Below are positions 18,993 to 30,149 of a DNA stretch of 64,000 bases, in pieces. Location: positions 1 through 64,000 of the forward strand of contig NZ_PNOR01000005.1 of the NCBI RefSeq assembly GCF_002869765.1. The letters are read 5' to 3'. How positions within the stretch are numbered: position 1 is the stretch's first letter; each line of letters opens with the position of its first letter. Both the position numbers and the translations under genes were made by a program. Source of the stretch: Deinococcus planocerae. GTDB lineage: Bacteria > Deinococcota > Deinococci > Deinococcales > Deinococcaceae. The notes beneath the pieces were generated by a model, which was given only the letters and a program-made list of their open reading frames with translations, ran no database searches and was not told the origin of the DNA.

Positions 18993-19693
18993 GGGGACGC
19001 GCCCAGGCCCGACTCGAAGCCGCCCTGCCCGCCGCGCTTTCGCGGGTCACCGCTGCCCCCGGCGTCTACGCGGTGCTGTGGTGCGGCTCGGCGGCGCGGG
19101 GAGAGGCGGACGAGCACAGCGACCTCGACTTCCACGCGCTCGTGACCGGGGATCACCGCTGGCGGAGCAGCTTCGTGGTGGACGGGGTGCCCGCCGAGGT
19201 CTTCCACAACCCGCCCCGAACAGTTCAGGTGAGGTTCGCGCAGGGAGAAGCGGCCACCGTCGCCATGTTCGCCGGGGGGCGCGTGCTCGTCCCGCATCCT
19301 GACCTCGACGCCCTCGTCGCCGAGGCCCGCGCCCTGTACGCGGCGGGTCCGGCCCCCCGTCCTCCCACTCCTGCCGAACGGCACCTGCTCCTTGACGAGG
19401 TGATCGAGGCGCGCGCTGCCGTGAACGAGCCCATGCACCCTTACCTCGTGGCGAGCGCCGCCGGGAGGCTGGTGCGGGCCCTCTACGCGGCGCGGGGTTG
19501 GTGGGAGGTGGGGCCCCGCCGCTGGCTCTCCGATCTGGCGGCCCGAGAGGCCGAGGCCGCCCAACCCCTTCACGCCGCGCTCAACGCTCTCCAGCCGGAT
19601 GAACGGCAGGCGGCCCTGGAGGCGCTGGCCCTCTGCGTTCTGGGCAGCCTGGAGTATGGGGAGAGCGCCACCGAGCCCCAGGCCCTGCCCTGA
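18959..19693 (+). CDS. nucleotidyltransferase domain protein
   Basis: About 244 aa, with a minimal nucleotidyltransferase motif VLWCGSAARGEADEHSDLDFHALV (GSxxxGxxxxxSDxDF) at about residues 40-63. The C-terminal helical part (AERHLLLDEVIEARAAV...) resembles kanamycin-type transferases or HEPN-like helices. The start is uncertain: GTG 18959 overlaps DUF402, and a CTG at 18989 is the alternative. The downstream target (antibiotic, RNA or protein) is unknown. It is probably translationally coupled to the DUF402 gene. Confidence 0.7.
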   Translation: MAEHARDGDGLRGRAQARLEAALPAALSRVTAAPGVYAVLWCGSAARGEADEHSDLDFHALVTGDHRWRSSFVVDGVPAEVFHNPPRTVQVRFAQGEAATVAMFAGGRVLVPHPDLDALVAEARALYAAGPAPRPPTPAERHLLLDEVIEARAAVNEPMHPYLVASAAGRLVRALYAARGWWEVGPRRWLSDLAAREAEAAQPLHAALNALQPDERQAALEALALCVLGSLEYGESATEPQALP

Positions 19694-19923
19694 TCCCCGG
19701 ACAATGACCGCCTAGACGCCGCAGAGGTGGGTAAGGCAATCGGCAGATGGTGGGAGCGTAATGCTCCGGTACGCTGGAACAGCCATGATGCAACTCCTCA
19801 CGCTCTACTGATGCCTCTAGCCTGAACCGCCCGGGTTTCACCCCTGACCCGGTTGTGGATGGTGTTGCTTCAGGAAGTCAGTCCCACTGGCGTTTTTGGC
19901 TGTTCAGACGCTGGAGGAGTGTT

Positions 19924-20868
19924 ATGTCGTTCTATATTCGAGCCTTCAAGGCGGGCGATCTCGCCGCCGTTCGCGCCCTGCACGAGCAAAGCCAGACGGA
20001 GCCCACCGTGGACCGTGCCGCCACCCAGGAGGAAGACGCCTCCAGCGAGGAGGTCTTACGGCGCTTCGTCGCCGAGGAAGGGGGCGACCTCGTGGGCTAC
20101 GGCTACGTGGCCCGCTCCGCCTGGCACCCGGAAGGGTGGTTTCAATGCGAGGTCTTTGTCCTGCCCTCGGCCCGCCGCCGGGGGATGGGCTCCGAGTTGA
20201 CGAATCGTGCGGTGGCCTGGGCGGAGGCGGTGGGTGCCACCTCGTTAACCACCTGGGTGAACGGCCTGTTTCCCGAGTTCGAGCACTTTGCTTCCCAGCG
20301 CGGGTTCGAGGAGGTCCAACGCTTCGTGACCATGACGCTGAGTGTCGCCGAGGCCGATGACGAACGGCTGGCTCAGTGGGTGGCCCGGGCGCAGCAGAAC
20401 GGTCTTTCCCTGTTCACCTTCGAAGAGAAGGGGCGCGACCAGGAGGCGCGACAGAAGCTGTACGAACTCAACCGCCGCCTGGCCCCCCTCCTGCCGGGCA
20501 ACGGCGACGAGTTCCCGACCTTCGAGGAGTACGAGCGCGAGATCATAGAGGCCGAATGGTTCCGGCCCGAAGGGCAGTTGATCGCGGCCCAGGGCGAGCA
20601 TTGGGTCGGATTGGTGGGCCTGGGCTTCTACGAGGAAGGACGGCGCCTCCACCACGAATTCACGGCACTGGACCCGACGTATCAGGGGCGGGGGATCGCG
20701 CTCGCCCTCAAAGCGTGGAGTGTTCAGAAGGCCAAGGCCTGGGGGATGCACGAAATTCGAACTGGCAATGATGCGTCCAATACGGCGATCATCAGCCTCA
20801 ACCGTCGCCTGGGCTACCACCTCCAGCCAGGGGTCGTCAAGCTGCGCCGAACGCTTCGCACAGGGTAG
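19924..20868 (+). CDS. GNAT family N-acetyltransferase with two GNAT domains
   Basis: A 314-aa protein with two tandem GNAT folds. The first has FVLPSARRRGMGSELTNRAVAWAEAVGA (about residues 78-105, acetyl-CoA loop RRRGMG). The second has TALDPTYQGRGIALALKAWSVQKAKAWG (loop QGRGIA) followed by TGNDASNTAIISLNRRLGY. The layout matches mycothiol-synthase-like double GNATs, but no thiol role is shown. TGGAGGAG precedes the ATG. The upstream 230 nt hold no gene; a weak CCGGGT/ACCCGG hairpin lies near 19828-19856. Confidence 0.85.
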   Translation: MSFYIRAFKAGDLAAVRALHEQSQTEPTVDRAATQEEDASSEEVLRRFVAEEGGDLVGYGYVARSAWHPEGWFQCEVFVLPSARRRGMGSELTNRAVAWAEAVGATSLTTWVNGLFPEFEHFASQRGFEEVQRFVTMTLSVAEADDERLAQWVARAQQNGLSLFTFEEKGRDQEARQKLYELNRRLAPLLPGNGDEFPTFEEYEREIIEAEWFRPEGQLIAAQGEHWVGLVGLGFYEEGRRLHHEFTALDPTYQGRGIALALKAWSVQKAKAWGMHEIRTGNDASNTAIISLNRRLGYHLQPGVVKLRRTLRTG

Positions 20869-20941
20869 TAAGACAGGGCGATGAGGCGGGGGGCTCATGC
20901 ATCCTTCGCTTCATCGTCACTTTCTCGTGAAGAATGGCCGT

Positions 20942-22501
20942 CTAAGCGATGGGCACTTCTGCCTGTACTCCAGGAGGAAGACTCAGAAGTTTCTTCAGCG
21001 GCGTGTCCCCGTGCTTGAGGAGGTAGGTCAGGAAGTTCATCTCGCGCTCCTGCGGGGTGCCCAGCGGCAGCAGGTGACGTTTCAACCGCTTGAGCTGCCG
21101 CGTCCGGTCGTCCTCCTGGCGGGCGAGGGCGTGGAGGGCGAGGGTCTGGAGGTGACGAATCCGCGCCGTCGTCCGCACTCGGGTGCGTTCGGCGGCCCCG
21201 GCGAGGGTGGGGTCCAGCGCCCCGAGTTCTTCCGTCAGCGCCTGTAATTCGCCGTCCAGCGCGGCGAGGCGCTCGGCGGAGGCGGCCCCCGCCCCCCGTT
21301 CCCGCGCGAGCGCCCGGCCCAACACCCCCTCCGGGTCGGCCTGCACCTCGGCGGCGCTCGCCCCCAGCCTGGTGAGGAGCCGCGCCACGTTGGGCTCCAG
21401 CCACGTCACGCTCAGGCGCGGCCACAGCAGCGGCTGCCCGAGCCCGTGGAGGCCGTACACCCCGGCGAGCTGCGCTCCATACGCGATCTCCCCCGGCCCC
21501 ACCACGAAGGCGAGGGTGGGCAGCAGCGCATCCTGCACCACCGGGCGCAGCCCCGCCGCCGGGGTCAACCGCGTGGGATCGCCATGCAAGACGGCGAGAA
21601 GTTCGTCGCGGGTGTACGTGCCCGTCTCGGTGGAAAACCTCTTGCCGTCGAAACGCAGGAGCCTCCGCTGCCCGTCCCCCTCCTCCACAAAGAGGTTCGT
21701 GGCCCCTGCCGGACGGCGCAGTTGTGGCTCGAAGCCCGCCTCCGAGAGCCGTTCCGCCGCGTCCTCGATCAGGGCGGGACCTTCCAGCGGGCGCTCCAGT
21801 TCGCGGGCGAGCGTGGGGGCCATCAGGGCAGCCAAGGCCGGGTGCATGGGATCGAGAACGAGCAATCCAGCGGGAGCGAGCAGCCCGTGGATCAGCCGCG
21901 CGAACACGTCCGCGTAGCTCCCTCCACCTGCCAGCGCCCGCTCCACCCTTGAGCGCACCGCCGCGCGGTACTCGGGGGCCGTGTCGAAGCGGTCCAGCAG
22001 CCCGAGGACCTGCGCCGTCCACTCCTCCCGCCAGGGCACCCGGCCCACGGGCACGCCCTGGGGCACGTCCAAGGTGAGGCGGTGCAGTTCCTCCGCATGG
22101 TCGAGGAGGGTGGTCGAGGCCACCTCCGCCGCGTCGTGGTCCTGGCTGGCGACCCAGTAGACGGCGACGACGGGCGCGTCCTCGCGGTCGAGGTGCCGGG
22201 CGAGGAGGGCCGCGTCCGCCCCCTTGTGCACGCTGTACGCCGGGCCCGTCAGGAGCCCCGCCTGCTGCCCCGTCACGACCACCCGCGACGCGGGGTGCGC
22301 GAGCCGGGTGAGGGTCGCCTCTACCTCCCTGTCCAGCGTGCCCAGGTCGCGGTGGTATTCACGCAGGGCGTTTGCCAGGGCCGCGCGGTCCACGTCCCGC
22401 CGCTCCTCGCGTGCCGCCTCCAGGTTGCCTGCCCGCAGCCGGAAAAAGCCGGGCAGGTCGCCCGCCCGGTACGCCGCCGCGATACTCCTCGTCCCCTTCA
22501 A
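20942..22501 (-). CDS. bshC: bacillithiol biosynthesis cysteine-adding enzyme BshC
   Basis: A 519-aa ligase that adds Cys to glucosaminyl-malate, the last step to bacillithiol. Diagnostic parts are RVVVTGQQAGLLTGPAYSVHKGADA (about residues 73-97), VYWVASQDHDAAEVAS, the coiled-coil insertion ALDGELQALTEELGALDPTLAGA and the C-terminal helical region. The only start in frame after an upstream TAG is a TTG at 22501. It overlaps the TGA of a 7-codon mini-ORF that itself has a leaderless promoter. bshA is in the same window at 61973. Confidence 0.92.
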   Translation of the reverse strand: MKGTRSIAAAYRAGDLPGFFRLRAGNLEAAREERRDVDRAALANALREYHRDLGTLDREVEATLTRLAHPASRVVVTGQQAGLLTGPAYSVHKGADAALLARHLDREDAPVVAVYWVASQDHDAAEVASTTLLDHAEELHRLTLDVPQGVPVGRVPWREEWTAQVLGLLDRFDTAPEYRAAVRSRVERALAGGGSYADVFARLIHGLLAPAGLLVLDPMHPALAALMAPTLARELERPLEGPALIEDAAERLSEAGFEPQLRRPAGATNLFVEEGDGQRRLLRFDGKRFSTETGTYTRDELLAVLHGDPTRLTPAAGLRPVVQDALLPTLAFVVGPGEIAYGAQLAGVYGLHGLGQPLLWPRLSVTWLEPNVARLLTRLGASAAEVQADPEGVLGRALARERGAGAASAERLAALDGELQALTEELGALDPTLAGAAERTRVRTTARIRHLQTLALHALARQEDDRTRQLKRLKRHLLPLGTPQEREMNFLTYLLKHGDTPLKKLLSLPPGVQAEVPIA

Positions 22502-22534
22502 GGTCCCACCGTCTTCCGCATCGGGCCCAGCCTA
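22498..22534 (-). promoter_or_regulatory. leaderless promoter and 7-codon mini-ORF coupled to bshC
   Basis: On the minus strand TAGGCT (22529-22534) is followed after 7 nt by ATG (22519-22521). This begins MRKTVGP and stops with TGA (22498-22500), overlapping the TTG start of bshC (22499-22501). The geometry equals that of real leaderless genes here. Either the peptide couples translation into bshC, or a one-base indel hides the true N-terminus. Confidence 0.45.
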
Positions 22535-22679
22535 GAACGTTTATGCGCCGGGGTGGCGTGCTGACCTCACGGACACGCTGCCCGTTCGTTGGGAAACGGT
22601 CGCCCACGCACCGCCGGGCTTGAGGAGACGACCCAGGGCGGGGACGACGGAACCGGAAGACGCGCGCTTCCTGCCCGCC

Positions 22680-23354
22680 CTACCGCAGCGGCTCCCGCGA
22701 GGCGTGGATCAGCCCCGCCCGGTCGGTGAGGATGATGCGGCGGTAGCCCAGGTCGAGCAGCCCGCGCGCCCGGAAGTCGCCGAGGAGCTTGGTGATCGTC
22801 TCGCGGGTGCTGCCGACCACGTGGGCGAGGTCCTGATGCGAGACCCGCTCGCGCAGGGCCAGCACGCCGCCCTCGGGCCAGGTGCCCTCCCGCTCGGCGA
22901 GGGCGAGGAGGGCGAGCGCGAGGCGCTGCGAGACCTCCATGAAGACGAGGCCGGAAAGCCTTTCTTGCACCCCGCGCGTCTGGCGGGTGATCTGCTCGGT
23001 CAGGGCCACCCCGACCGCCGGGTGCGCGCGGGTGAGGCGGGTCAGCGTCTCGCGGCCCAGCATCAGCGACTCGGTGTCGTCCATCGCCTCGGCGTACATG
23101 CCGTACCGCTCGCCCGGAAGCAGCGCCGACGCCCCCAGCAGCGAGCCGGGGCCGTGCACGTCGAGCGTGACCTCGCGCGCCGCCGCTCCGAGGCGGTAGA
23201 GCCGCACGCTCCCGCGCGTGAGCACGTGCAGCGTCTCCGCCGGGTCCTCGGGATGAAAGAGCAGCCCCCCCCGCGCCCAGCGGCCTATGCGCGCCGCCGC
23301 CATCACCTGCGCGAGCGTCTCCTGGGGCAACGCTCCGAATGCACCGGACATCAT
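22680..23354 (-). CDS. Crp/Fnr family transcriptional regulator
   Basis: A 224-aa CRP-type regulator. It has a cyclic-nucleotide-binding-like beta-roll (about residues 10-125: GLLFHPEDPAETLHVLTRGSVRLYR, PGSLLGASALL), a long dimer helix (ALTEQITRQTRGVQERLSGLVFMEVSQRL is the region) and a C-terminal HTH with VSHQDLAHVVGSTRETITKLL (about 170-190). No N-terminal Fnr Cys cluster is present. The start is either of two adjacent ATGs (23354 or 23351). The HTH is CRP-like, so TGTGA-N6-TCACA type sites are its expected targets; a near match lies at 61871. Confidence 0.85.
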   Translation of the reverse strand: MMSGAFGALPQETLAQVMAAARIGRWARGGLLFHPEDPAETLHVLTRGSVRLYRLGAAAREVTLDVHGPGSLLGASALLPGERYGMYAEAMDDTESLMLGRETLTRLTRAHPAVGVALTEQITRQTRGVQERLSGLVFMEVSQRLALALLALAEREGTWPEGGVLALRERVSHQDLAHVVGSTRETITKLLGDFRARGLLDLGYRRIILTDRAGLIHASREPLR

Positions 23355-23421
23355 GAGTTTCAGTCTGCCACACCGCCCCGTTCTGACCCGCGCACAGCCC
23401 GTGTTACAATTCGCGCCACGC

Positions 23422-24186
23422 ATGACCCGACCCCAGCCCACCGCCCAGCCTCACCCGGCGGAGCGCCTCACCCTCCTTGGCCTCCCGCTCGACGTGACCG
23501 ATCTGGAGGGAACGCTTGACCGCCTCGGCGAGTGGATGTTCCGTGCCCCCCGCTCGCCCCACACCGTCGTCACGCTCAATCCCGAGTACATCGTGCAGGC
23601 GCGGGGGCGACCCGACCTCGTGGCGGCGGTGCAGGAGGCCGACCTCGTGACGGCGGACGGCATCGGCATCGTGTGGGCCGCGCGGCAACTGCACGGGCGG
23701 GAGGTGCCCCGCGCCCCCGGCTACGACATCGTGAAGGGCCTGATGGCGCGGCACGGGCCACAGTTGCGCGTCTTCTTCCTGGGGGCCAAACCCGGCGTCG
23801 CCGAGAGAGCCGCGCAAAACGCCGTGCGGGACTACGGTATTCAGGTCGCGGGCGTCCACCACGGCTATTTCGACCTCCCCGAGGACCGGCGGGTCGCGGA
23901 ACTCGTCGGCGCCTCGGGCGCGCACCTCGTCCTGACGGGGATGGGCGGCGGGCGGCAGGAGACCTTCAACGGGTACTGGCGGCAGGTCCTCGGCGCCCCC
24001 GTCATCATCGGCTGCGGCGGCGTGATCGACGTATTCGCCGGGACCGCCGACCTCGCCCCCACCTGGACCCGCAGGCTCGGCGTCGAGTTCCTGTGGCGGG
24101 TGGGCCTCGACCGCAAGCGCTGGAACCGCGCGCCACGGCTGGCCCGGTTCGTCCAGATGGTGCGGGCGGAGAAGAGGCGGCGGTAG
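23422..24186 (+). CDS. WecG/TagA/CpsF family glycosyltransferase
   Basis: A 254-aa GT26 enzyme that transfers an N-acetylmannosamine-type sugar to a lipid-linked acceptor in surface polysaccharide or teichoic-acid-like synthesis. Conserved parts are VVTLNPEYIVQA, ADLVTADGIGIV (DG pair), VFFLGAKPGVAERAA and TGMGGGRQE. TACAAT (23405-23410) sits 11 nt before the ATG, giving a very short leader. It is followed after 11 nt by a phosphoesterase gene. Confidence 0.88.
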   Translation: MTRPQPTAQPHPAERLTLLGLPLDVTDLEGTLDRLGEWMFRAPRSPHTVVTLNPEYIVQARGRPDLVAAVQEADLVTADGIGIVWAARQLHGREVPRAPGYDIVKGLMARHGPQLRVFFLGAKPGVAERAAQNAVRDYGIQVAGVHHGYFDLPEDRRVAELVGASGAHLVLTGMGGGRQETFNGYWRQVLGAPVIIGCGGVIDVFAGTADLAPTWTRRLGVEFLWRVGLDRKRWNRAPRLARFVQMVRAEKRRR

Positions 24187-24197
24187 GCCGCCCGGCC

Positions 24198-24965
24198 ATG
24201 CCCCTCGCCGCCCTCTACGACGTACACGGCAACCTGCCTGCCCTGGAGGCCGTCCTCGACGAGGTGGAGAGGGTGGGGGCAAGGCAAGTCCTGATCGGCG
24301 GGGACGTGGCGTACGGGCCGTTCGTGCGTGAGACGCTCGACCTGCTGCTCGCCCTCGGGGACCGCGCCGGCTGGGTTCGCGGCAACGCCGACCGGGAACT
24401 GGTGGAGTTCTTCGACACGGGGACCACGGGGGCGTCATTGCCGGACGATCAGCGCCGGGCCCTCGCGTGGGAGGCTCAGAGGCTTGACCGCAGCCACCGC
24501 GACTTCCTCGCCGCCCTGCCCCACCGCCGCAGGGTGGAGGTCGAGGGGCTGGGCCCCGTGCTCTTCTGCCACGGTTCGCCCCGGAGTGACGAGGAGATCA
24601 TCACCCGCCTGACCTCTGAGGAACGGCTGGCGCGCCTCCTGGCCGGGGTGGAGGAGAGGGTCGTCGTCTGCGGCCACACCCACGTCCCCTTCGACCGCGT
24701 GGTGGGCGGCGTGCGGGTGGTGAACGCGGGCAGTGTGGGGATGGGGTACGGGCCCCCCGGCGCCTCGTGGGCCCTCCTCGGCCCGGGGGTGGAGGTGCGG
24801 CACACGGGGTACGACCGGGAGCGGGCCGCCGCGCTTTTCCGGCGAAGCGGCCACCCCCTGGGCGACACCTTCGCGGAGAATGTGGAACGGCCCGCCTCGG
24901 CAGAGGAGGCGAGCACGTTCTTCGAGGAGTTGGCGTTGCGGCGGGAGCGTGCGGACGTCCTCTAG
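24198..24965 (+). CDS. metallophosphoesterase family protein
   Basis: A 255-aa calcineurin-like phosphoesterase of the YfcE/DevT type. The metal motifs run in order: AALYDVHGNLPAL (D8, H10), LIGGDVAYGP, VRGNADRE, FCHGSPRSD and CGHTHVPFD. It is soluble, with no signal peptide. It begins 11 nt after the glycosyltransferase gene, so the two are probably co-transcribed. Its stop overlaps by 4 nt the end of the convergent aminotransferase gene. Confidence 0.88.
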   Translation: MPLAALYDVHGNLPALEAVLDEVERVGARQVLIGGDVAYGPFVRETLDLLLALGDRAGWVRGNADRELVEFFDTGTTGASLPDDQRRALAWEAQRLDRSHRDFLAALPHRRRVEVEGLGPVLFCHGSPRSDEEIITRLTSEERLARLLAGVEERVVVCGHTHVPFDRVVGGVRVVNAGSVGMGYGPPGASWALLGPGVEVRHTGYDRERAAALFRRSGHPLGDTFAENVERPASAEEASTFFEELALRRERADVL

Positions 24966-26260
24966 CGCTCCTCGCCCAGTGCCCCGTCCAGCGCCTCCAG
25001 CATCTCGTCCACCTCGGCGTCCGAGATCGTCAGGGGCGGGCCGAGGAGGAGGTGGTCGCCGCGCGTGCCGTCCACCGCCCCGCTCCCCGGGTAGGTGATC
25101 AGCCCGCGCCGCATCGCCGCCGCCGCCACCCGCGCCGCGATCCCCGGCGTCTCGAACGCCCGCCCCGTCGCCGGGTCGCCGAGCACCAGCCCGAGGAGGA
25201 GGCCGTGCCCGCGCGCCTCCAGCACCGTGCCGTGCCGCGTCTGCACCTCCCGCAGGCCCGCCAGCAGCCGCTCGCCCCGCACCCGCGCGCACGAGGCGAG
25301 CCCCTCCCGCTCCACGATGTCGAGCACCGCGAGGCCCGCCGCCACGCTGACCGGGTGCCCGGCGTACGTGAACCCGTGCTTGAAAGCACCCGAGCCCTGC
25401 ATCACCGTGTCGTACACCTCCGCGCTCGCGGCGAGTCCGGCCAGCGGGGCGTATCCGGCGGCGAGTCCCTTGCCCAGCACCACGATGTCCGGCGTGACCT
25501 CCCCGCCCAGCCGCACGGCCAGGGGAAGGCCGCAGCGCCCCATCCCGCTCATCACCTCGTCGGCGATGAAGAGGACCCCGTACTCGCGGCAGATGTCGGC
25601 GACGCGCGCGTGGTAACCGGGATTGGGGGCCAGCGCCGCGTCCGACGCCCCCACCACCGGCTCGGCGATGAAGGCCGCGACGCTCGAAGGGCCCGCCTCC
25701 TCCAGCACCGCCCGCAGGCGCTCGGCGTCCTCCTCGCCGCCCAGCGCGGGGTCGGGCCGGGGCATCTTGGGCCACGCCGCCTCGTTCATCAGCGGGGCGT
25801 ACAGGGCTCGCCGTGTCCCCATCCCGCTCGCCGCGAGCGCCCCCAGCGAGGCGCCGTGGTAGCTCGGCACGCGCGTCACCACCTTGTACCGCCCCGGCTC
25901 CCCGCGCTCGACGTGGTACTGCCGCGCGAGCTTGATGGCGCTCTCGTTCGCCTCCGACCCGCCCGACACGGCCCAGAAGCGGTCATCCGGCAGCCCCAGG
26001 AAGCCCATCAGCCGCGCCGCGTACTCCTCCAGCACCGGCGAGGTGAACTGCGACCCGTGGACGAAGGGCAACTCGCGCGCCTGCCGCGCCATCGCCTCGC
26101 CGACCTCGGGGCGACCGTGGCCGATGTTTGCGACGAGCGCCCCGGATGAGCCGTCGAGGTAACGCCGTCCTGCGTCGTCGTGGAGGTACACGCCTTCGCC
26201 GCGCACGGCGGTCGGGTAGGGCTGGCGAGAGCGGTAGAAGACGTTGCTGGGGTGGGTCAT
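24962..26260 (-). CDS. class III PLP-dependent aminotransferase
   Basis: A 432-aa fold-type I aminotransferase of the omega-amino-acid/acetylornithine group. The pyridoxal Lys is in VVLGKGLAAGYAPLAG; VLFIADEVMSGMGRCG carries the PLP-ring Asp; SGGSEANESAIKLARQYHV is the phosphate-binding region. Length and motifs are normal. The exact amino donor cannot be told. It is transcribed divergently from no gene: the frameshifted phosphotransferase gene lies upstream on the same strand with a 15-nt gap. Confidence 0.85.
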   Translation of the reverse strand: MTHPSNVFYRSRQPYPTAVRGEGVYLHDDAGRRYLDGSSGALVANIGHGRPEVGEAMARQARELPFVHGSQFTSPVLEEYAARLMGFLGLPDDRFWAVSGGSEANESAIKLARQYHVERGEPGRYKVVTRVPSYHGASLGALAASGMGTRRALYAPLMNEAAWPKMPRPDPALGGEEDAERLRAVLEEAGPSSVAAFIAEPVVGASDAALAPNPGYHARVADICREYGVLFIADEVMSGMGRCGLPLAVRLGGEVTPDIVVLGKGLAAGYAPLAGLAASAEVYDTVMQGSGAFKHGFTYAGHPVSVAAGLAVLDIVEREGLASCARVRGERLLAGLREVQTRHGTVLEARGHGLLLGLVLGDPATGRAFETPGIAARVAAAAMRRGLITYPGSGAVDGTRGDHLLLGPPLTISDAEVDEMLEALDGALGEER

Positions 26261-26275
26261 GGGGCCTTTCGTAGG

Positions 26276-27177
26276 TCAGGAGTCGAGGAGGGGCGGCAGG
26301 GCCAGCCACTCGCGCAGGGGCGGCGAGCCCTCGACCTCCATTGCGCGGAGGATCAGGCGGCAGGCGGCGCGGTGTGATCGGAGGTCGGGGAAGGGGAGAC
26401 GTTCGGCGTACCCGCTGCGGAAGTGCCGGGCACCCTCCGGTGTGAGCAGCACCTCCCACAGGCACAGGTCGAGTTCCGGCGGGGCGAGGGCCGAGGCCTC
26501 CACGTCCACCAGAGCGAAGGGCTGCCCCTCCCGCCACACGAACTGCGAGCCCGCCCAGTCGAGAAGCATGGGCACGGCGCGGGTGGGCGGGGGGCGGCGA
26601 ACGCAGCCTCGACCTCCGGCCAGTGGGGAGCCCAGGCGTCCGCGTCGCAGTGAGCGGCGATCTCGCGCACGACGTTCAGGGCGCGGGGGTAAAAGTCGGC
26701 CAGGGGGAAGCGGATTCGGCCCGCCGGGTCTCCGAAAGTCTCGGAAGCCCGGGCATGAACCCTTGCCACCCGCCGCCCGAGTTCCGCCGTGTCCGCCTCC
26801 CGCAGCTCACGGGACGGCTCACCCTCCACGAACTCGACGACGAGGGCCGGACCTCCCCGGAACTCTGCCGAGCCCAGCACCCCCGGCACGGTCCATGCCC
26901 CGACCTCCCGCCACAGGTTGTAGGTGGCCGAGACCGCCCCCAGGTCGCGCGGGTCCGTCCCGAACAATCCCGTCAGCCCCAGCATGAACGGGCTCACGTC
27001 GGGGGAGGTCCACCACGGGCGCCGGACGATCACCGGCCCCCCCGACAACTCCACCCGCCACACGTGCGAGGCGCGGCTGGAATCCCCGGCGTTGAGTTCG
27101 GTGACGGCGAGCGCTCCGCCCAGGTCCACTCCTGCCGCTGGCGGCTGAAAGCTGGCCGCCGCCCGCCCCCCTACCAC
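26276..27177 (-). pseudogene. aminoglycoside/kinase-like phosphotransferase, frameshifted
   Basis: Two frames together give a protein-kinase-like (APH/choline kinase) phosphotransferase. The N-terminal part (LNAGDSSRASHVWRVELSGG, VIVRRPWW, LVVEFVEGEPSRELREAD, LGRRVARVHA) runs from the GTG at 27177. After about 26595 the coding signal moves to another frame with MLLDWAGSQFVWREGQPFALVDVEA to the stop at 26276. The switch coincides with a run of six G (26589-26594), so a one-base loss is likely. It may be a mutation, phase variation or sequencing error. The GTG overlaps the TAG of the upstream DinB gene. Confidence 0.65.
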
Positions 27178-27640
27178 GTGTCCCCCCCGCCCGGCGGCGG
27201 CCAGAGTCCCAGCGCCTGCCGGATGGTGACGACCTGTCCGAGGTGGTAGAGGCCGTGCCCCGCGAAGTTGGCGAGCATCGCGGCCCAGGGGTGGCCCTCG
27301 CGGGTCGGGGTGGCGGTGAAGGCCGGGTCACGCGCCAGCGCCCGCAGCCGCCCCTGCCCTGTGAGGAGCCGGGCCTGCTCCTCCTCCCACGGTCCCGGCG
27401 CAGGCCAGCCGCCCGCCGCGTACTCGGGCCGGAGAGGGGCGCCCCCCCCCGCCTCCTCCAGCAGAAAGTCCTGCCAGAAGGCCACGTGAGCGACGATCTG
27501 CGCCACCGAGTGCGGTAACATCTCCGGCACCCGCGCCGCGTCTTCCGCGCCCAGCCCCTCCAGCGCCCGCTCCCACGAGACGTTCGCCGGACCACCGGGA
27601 AACAGGTTCCCGACCGCCTTCCCGAAGGCGGGTTGCTCTC

Positions 27641-27647
<7 letters not shown>
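27171..27647 (-). CDS. DinB family protein (second of a tandem pair)
   Basis: A 158-aa four-helix DinB/YfiT protein, a family of metal-dependent enzymes that often handle thiol or DNA-damage chemistry. The His ligands are visible in LPHSVAQIVAHV and GHGLYHLGQVVTIRQAL. Its GTG start (27647) overlaps the TAG of the upstream DinB gene by 7 nt (GTGGTAG), and its own stop overlaps the next gene's start in the same way. The C-terminus ALGLWPPPGGGDTW nearly repeats that of its neighbour, pointing to duplication. Confidence 0.75.
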
Positions 27648-28150
<503 letters not shown>

Positions 28151-28201
28151 GGGGTCAGTTTCGCAGAGAGTGGTGCGGGGGCGGGTTACCCTGGCCTTGA
28201 G

Positions 28202-28543
28202 ATGAGTGCCGTGATCAGGACCGCGAGCGAGCTGGGGGTCGCCCTCCGCACGCCGGGGGACGTGTCCCGCATCGTGGGCGCGGCCTACGATCTCGGCGGG
28301 CTGATTCTGACCGAAGCCGACCTGTCTCCCGAGTTCTTCCGCCTGCGGGACGGGCTGGCGGGCGAGGCGTTCCAGAAGTTCACGAACTACAGTATCCGGG
28401 TCGCGCTCGTGCTGCCGGACTTCCACGCGCACGGCGAACGCTTCGCGGAACTGGCCCATGAGCACAGGGCCCACCGCTGGATTCGCTTCGTCCACACCGA
28501 GGAGGAGGCGCGGGCGTGGTTGCAGGCCGCCTCCCGCCCCTGA
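28202..28543 (+). CDS. DUF4180 domain-containing protein
   Basis: A 113-aa DUF4180 protein. The family pattern is clear: DVSRIVGAAYDLGGLILTEADLSPEFFRLRDGLAGEAFQKFTNYSIRVALVLPDF, then AHRWIRFVHTEEEARAWL. The fold resembles small STAS-like regulators, but the function is unknown. TACCCT (28187-28192) lies 9 nt before the ATG. It is divergent from the DinB run. Confidence 0.75.
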   Translation: MSAVIRTASELGVALRTPGDVSRIVGAAYDLGGLILTEADLSPEFFRLRDGLAGEAFQKFTNYSIRVALVLPDFHAHGERFAELAHEHRAHRWIRFVHTEEEARAWLQAASRP

Positions 28544-28544
28544 G

Positions 28545-30122
<1,578 letters not shown>

Positions 30123-30149
30123 CGGCCCTGCCTCCTTATGGTCGAGGTG

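Noticed and set aside
26575..26610. Programmed -1 frameshifting in the phosphotransferase gene
   Set aside because: There is a homopolymer but no clear downstream structure or slippery heptamer with supporting context; a simple indel is more likely.
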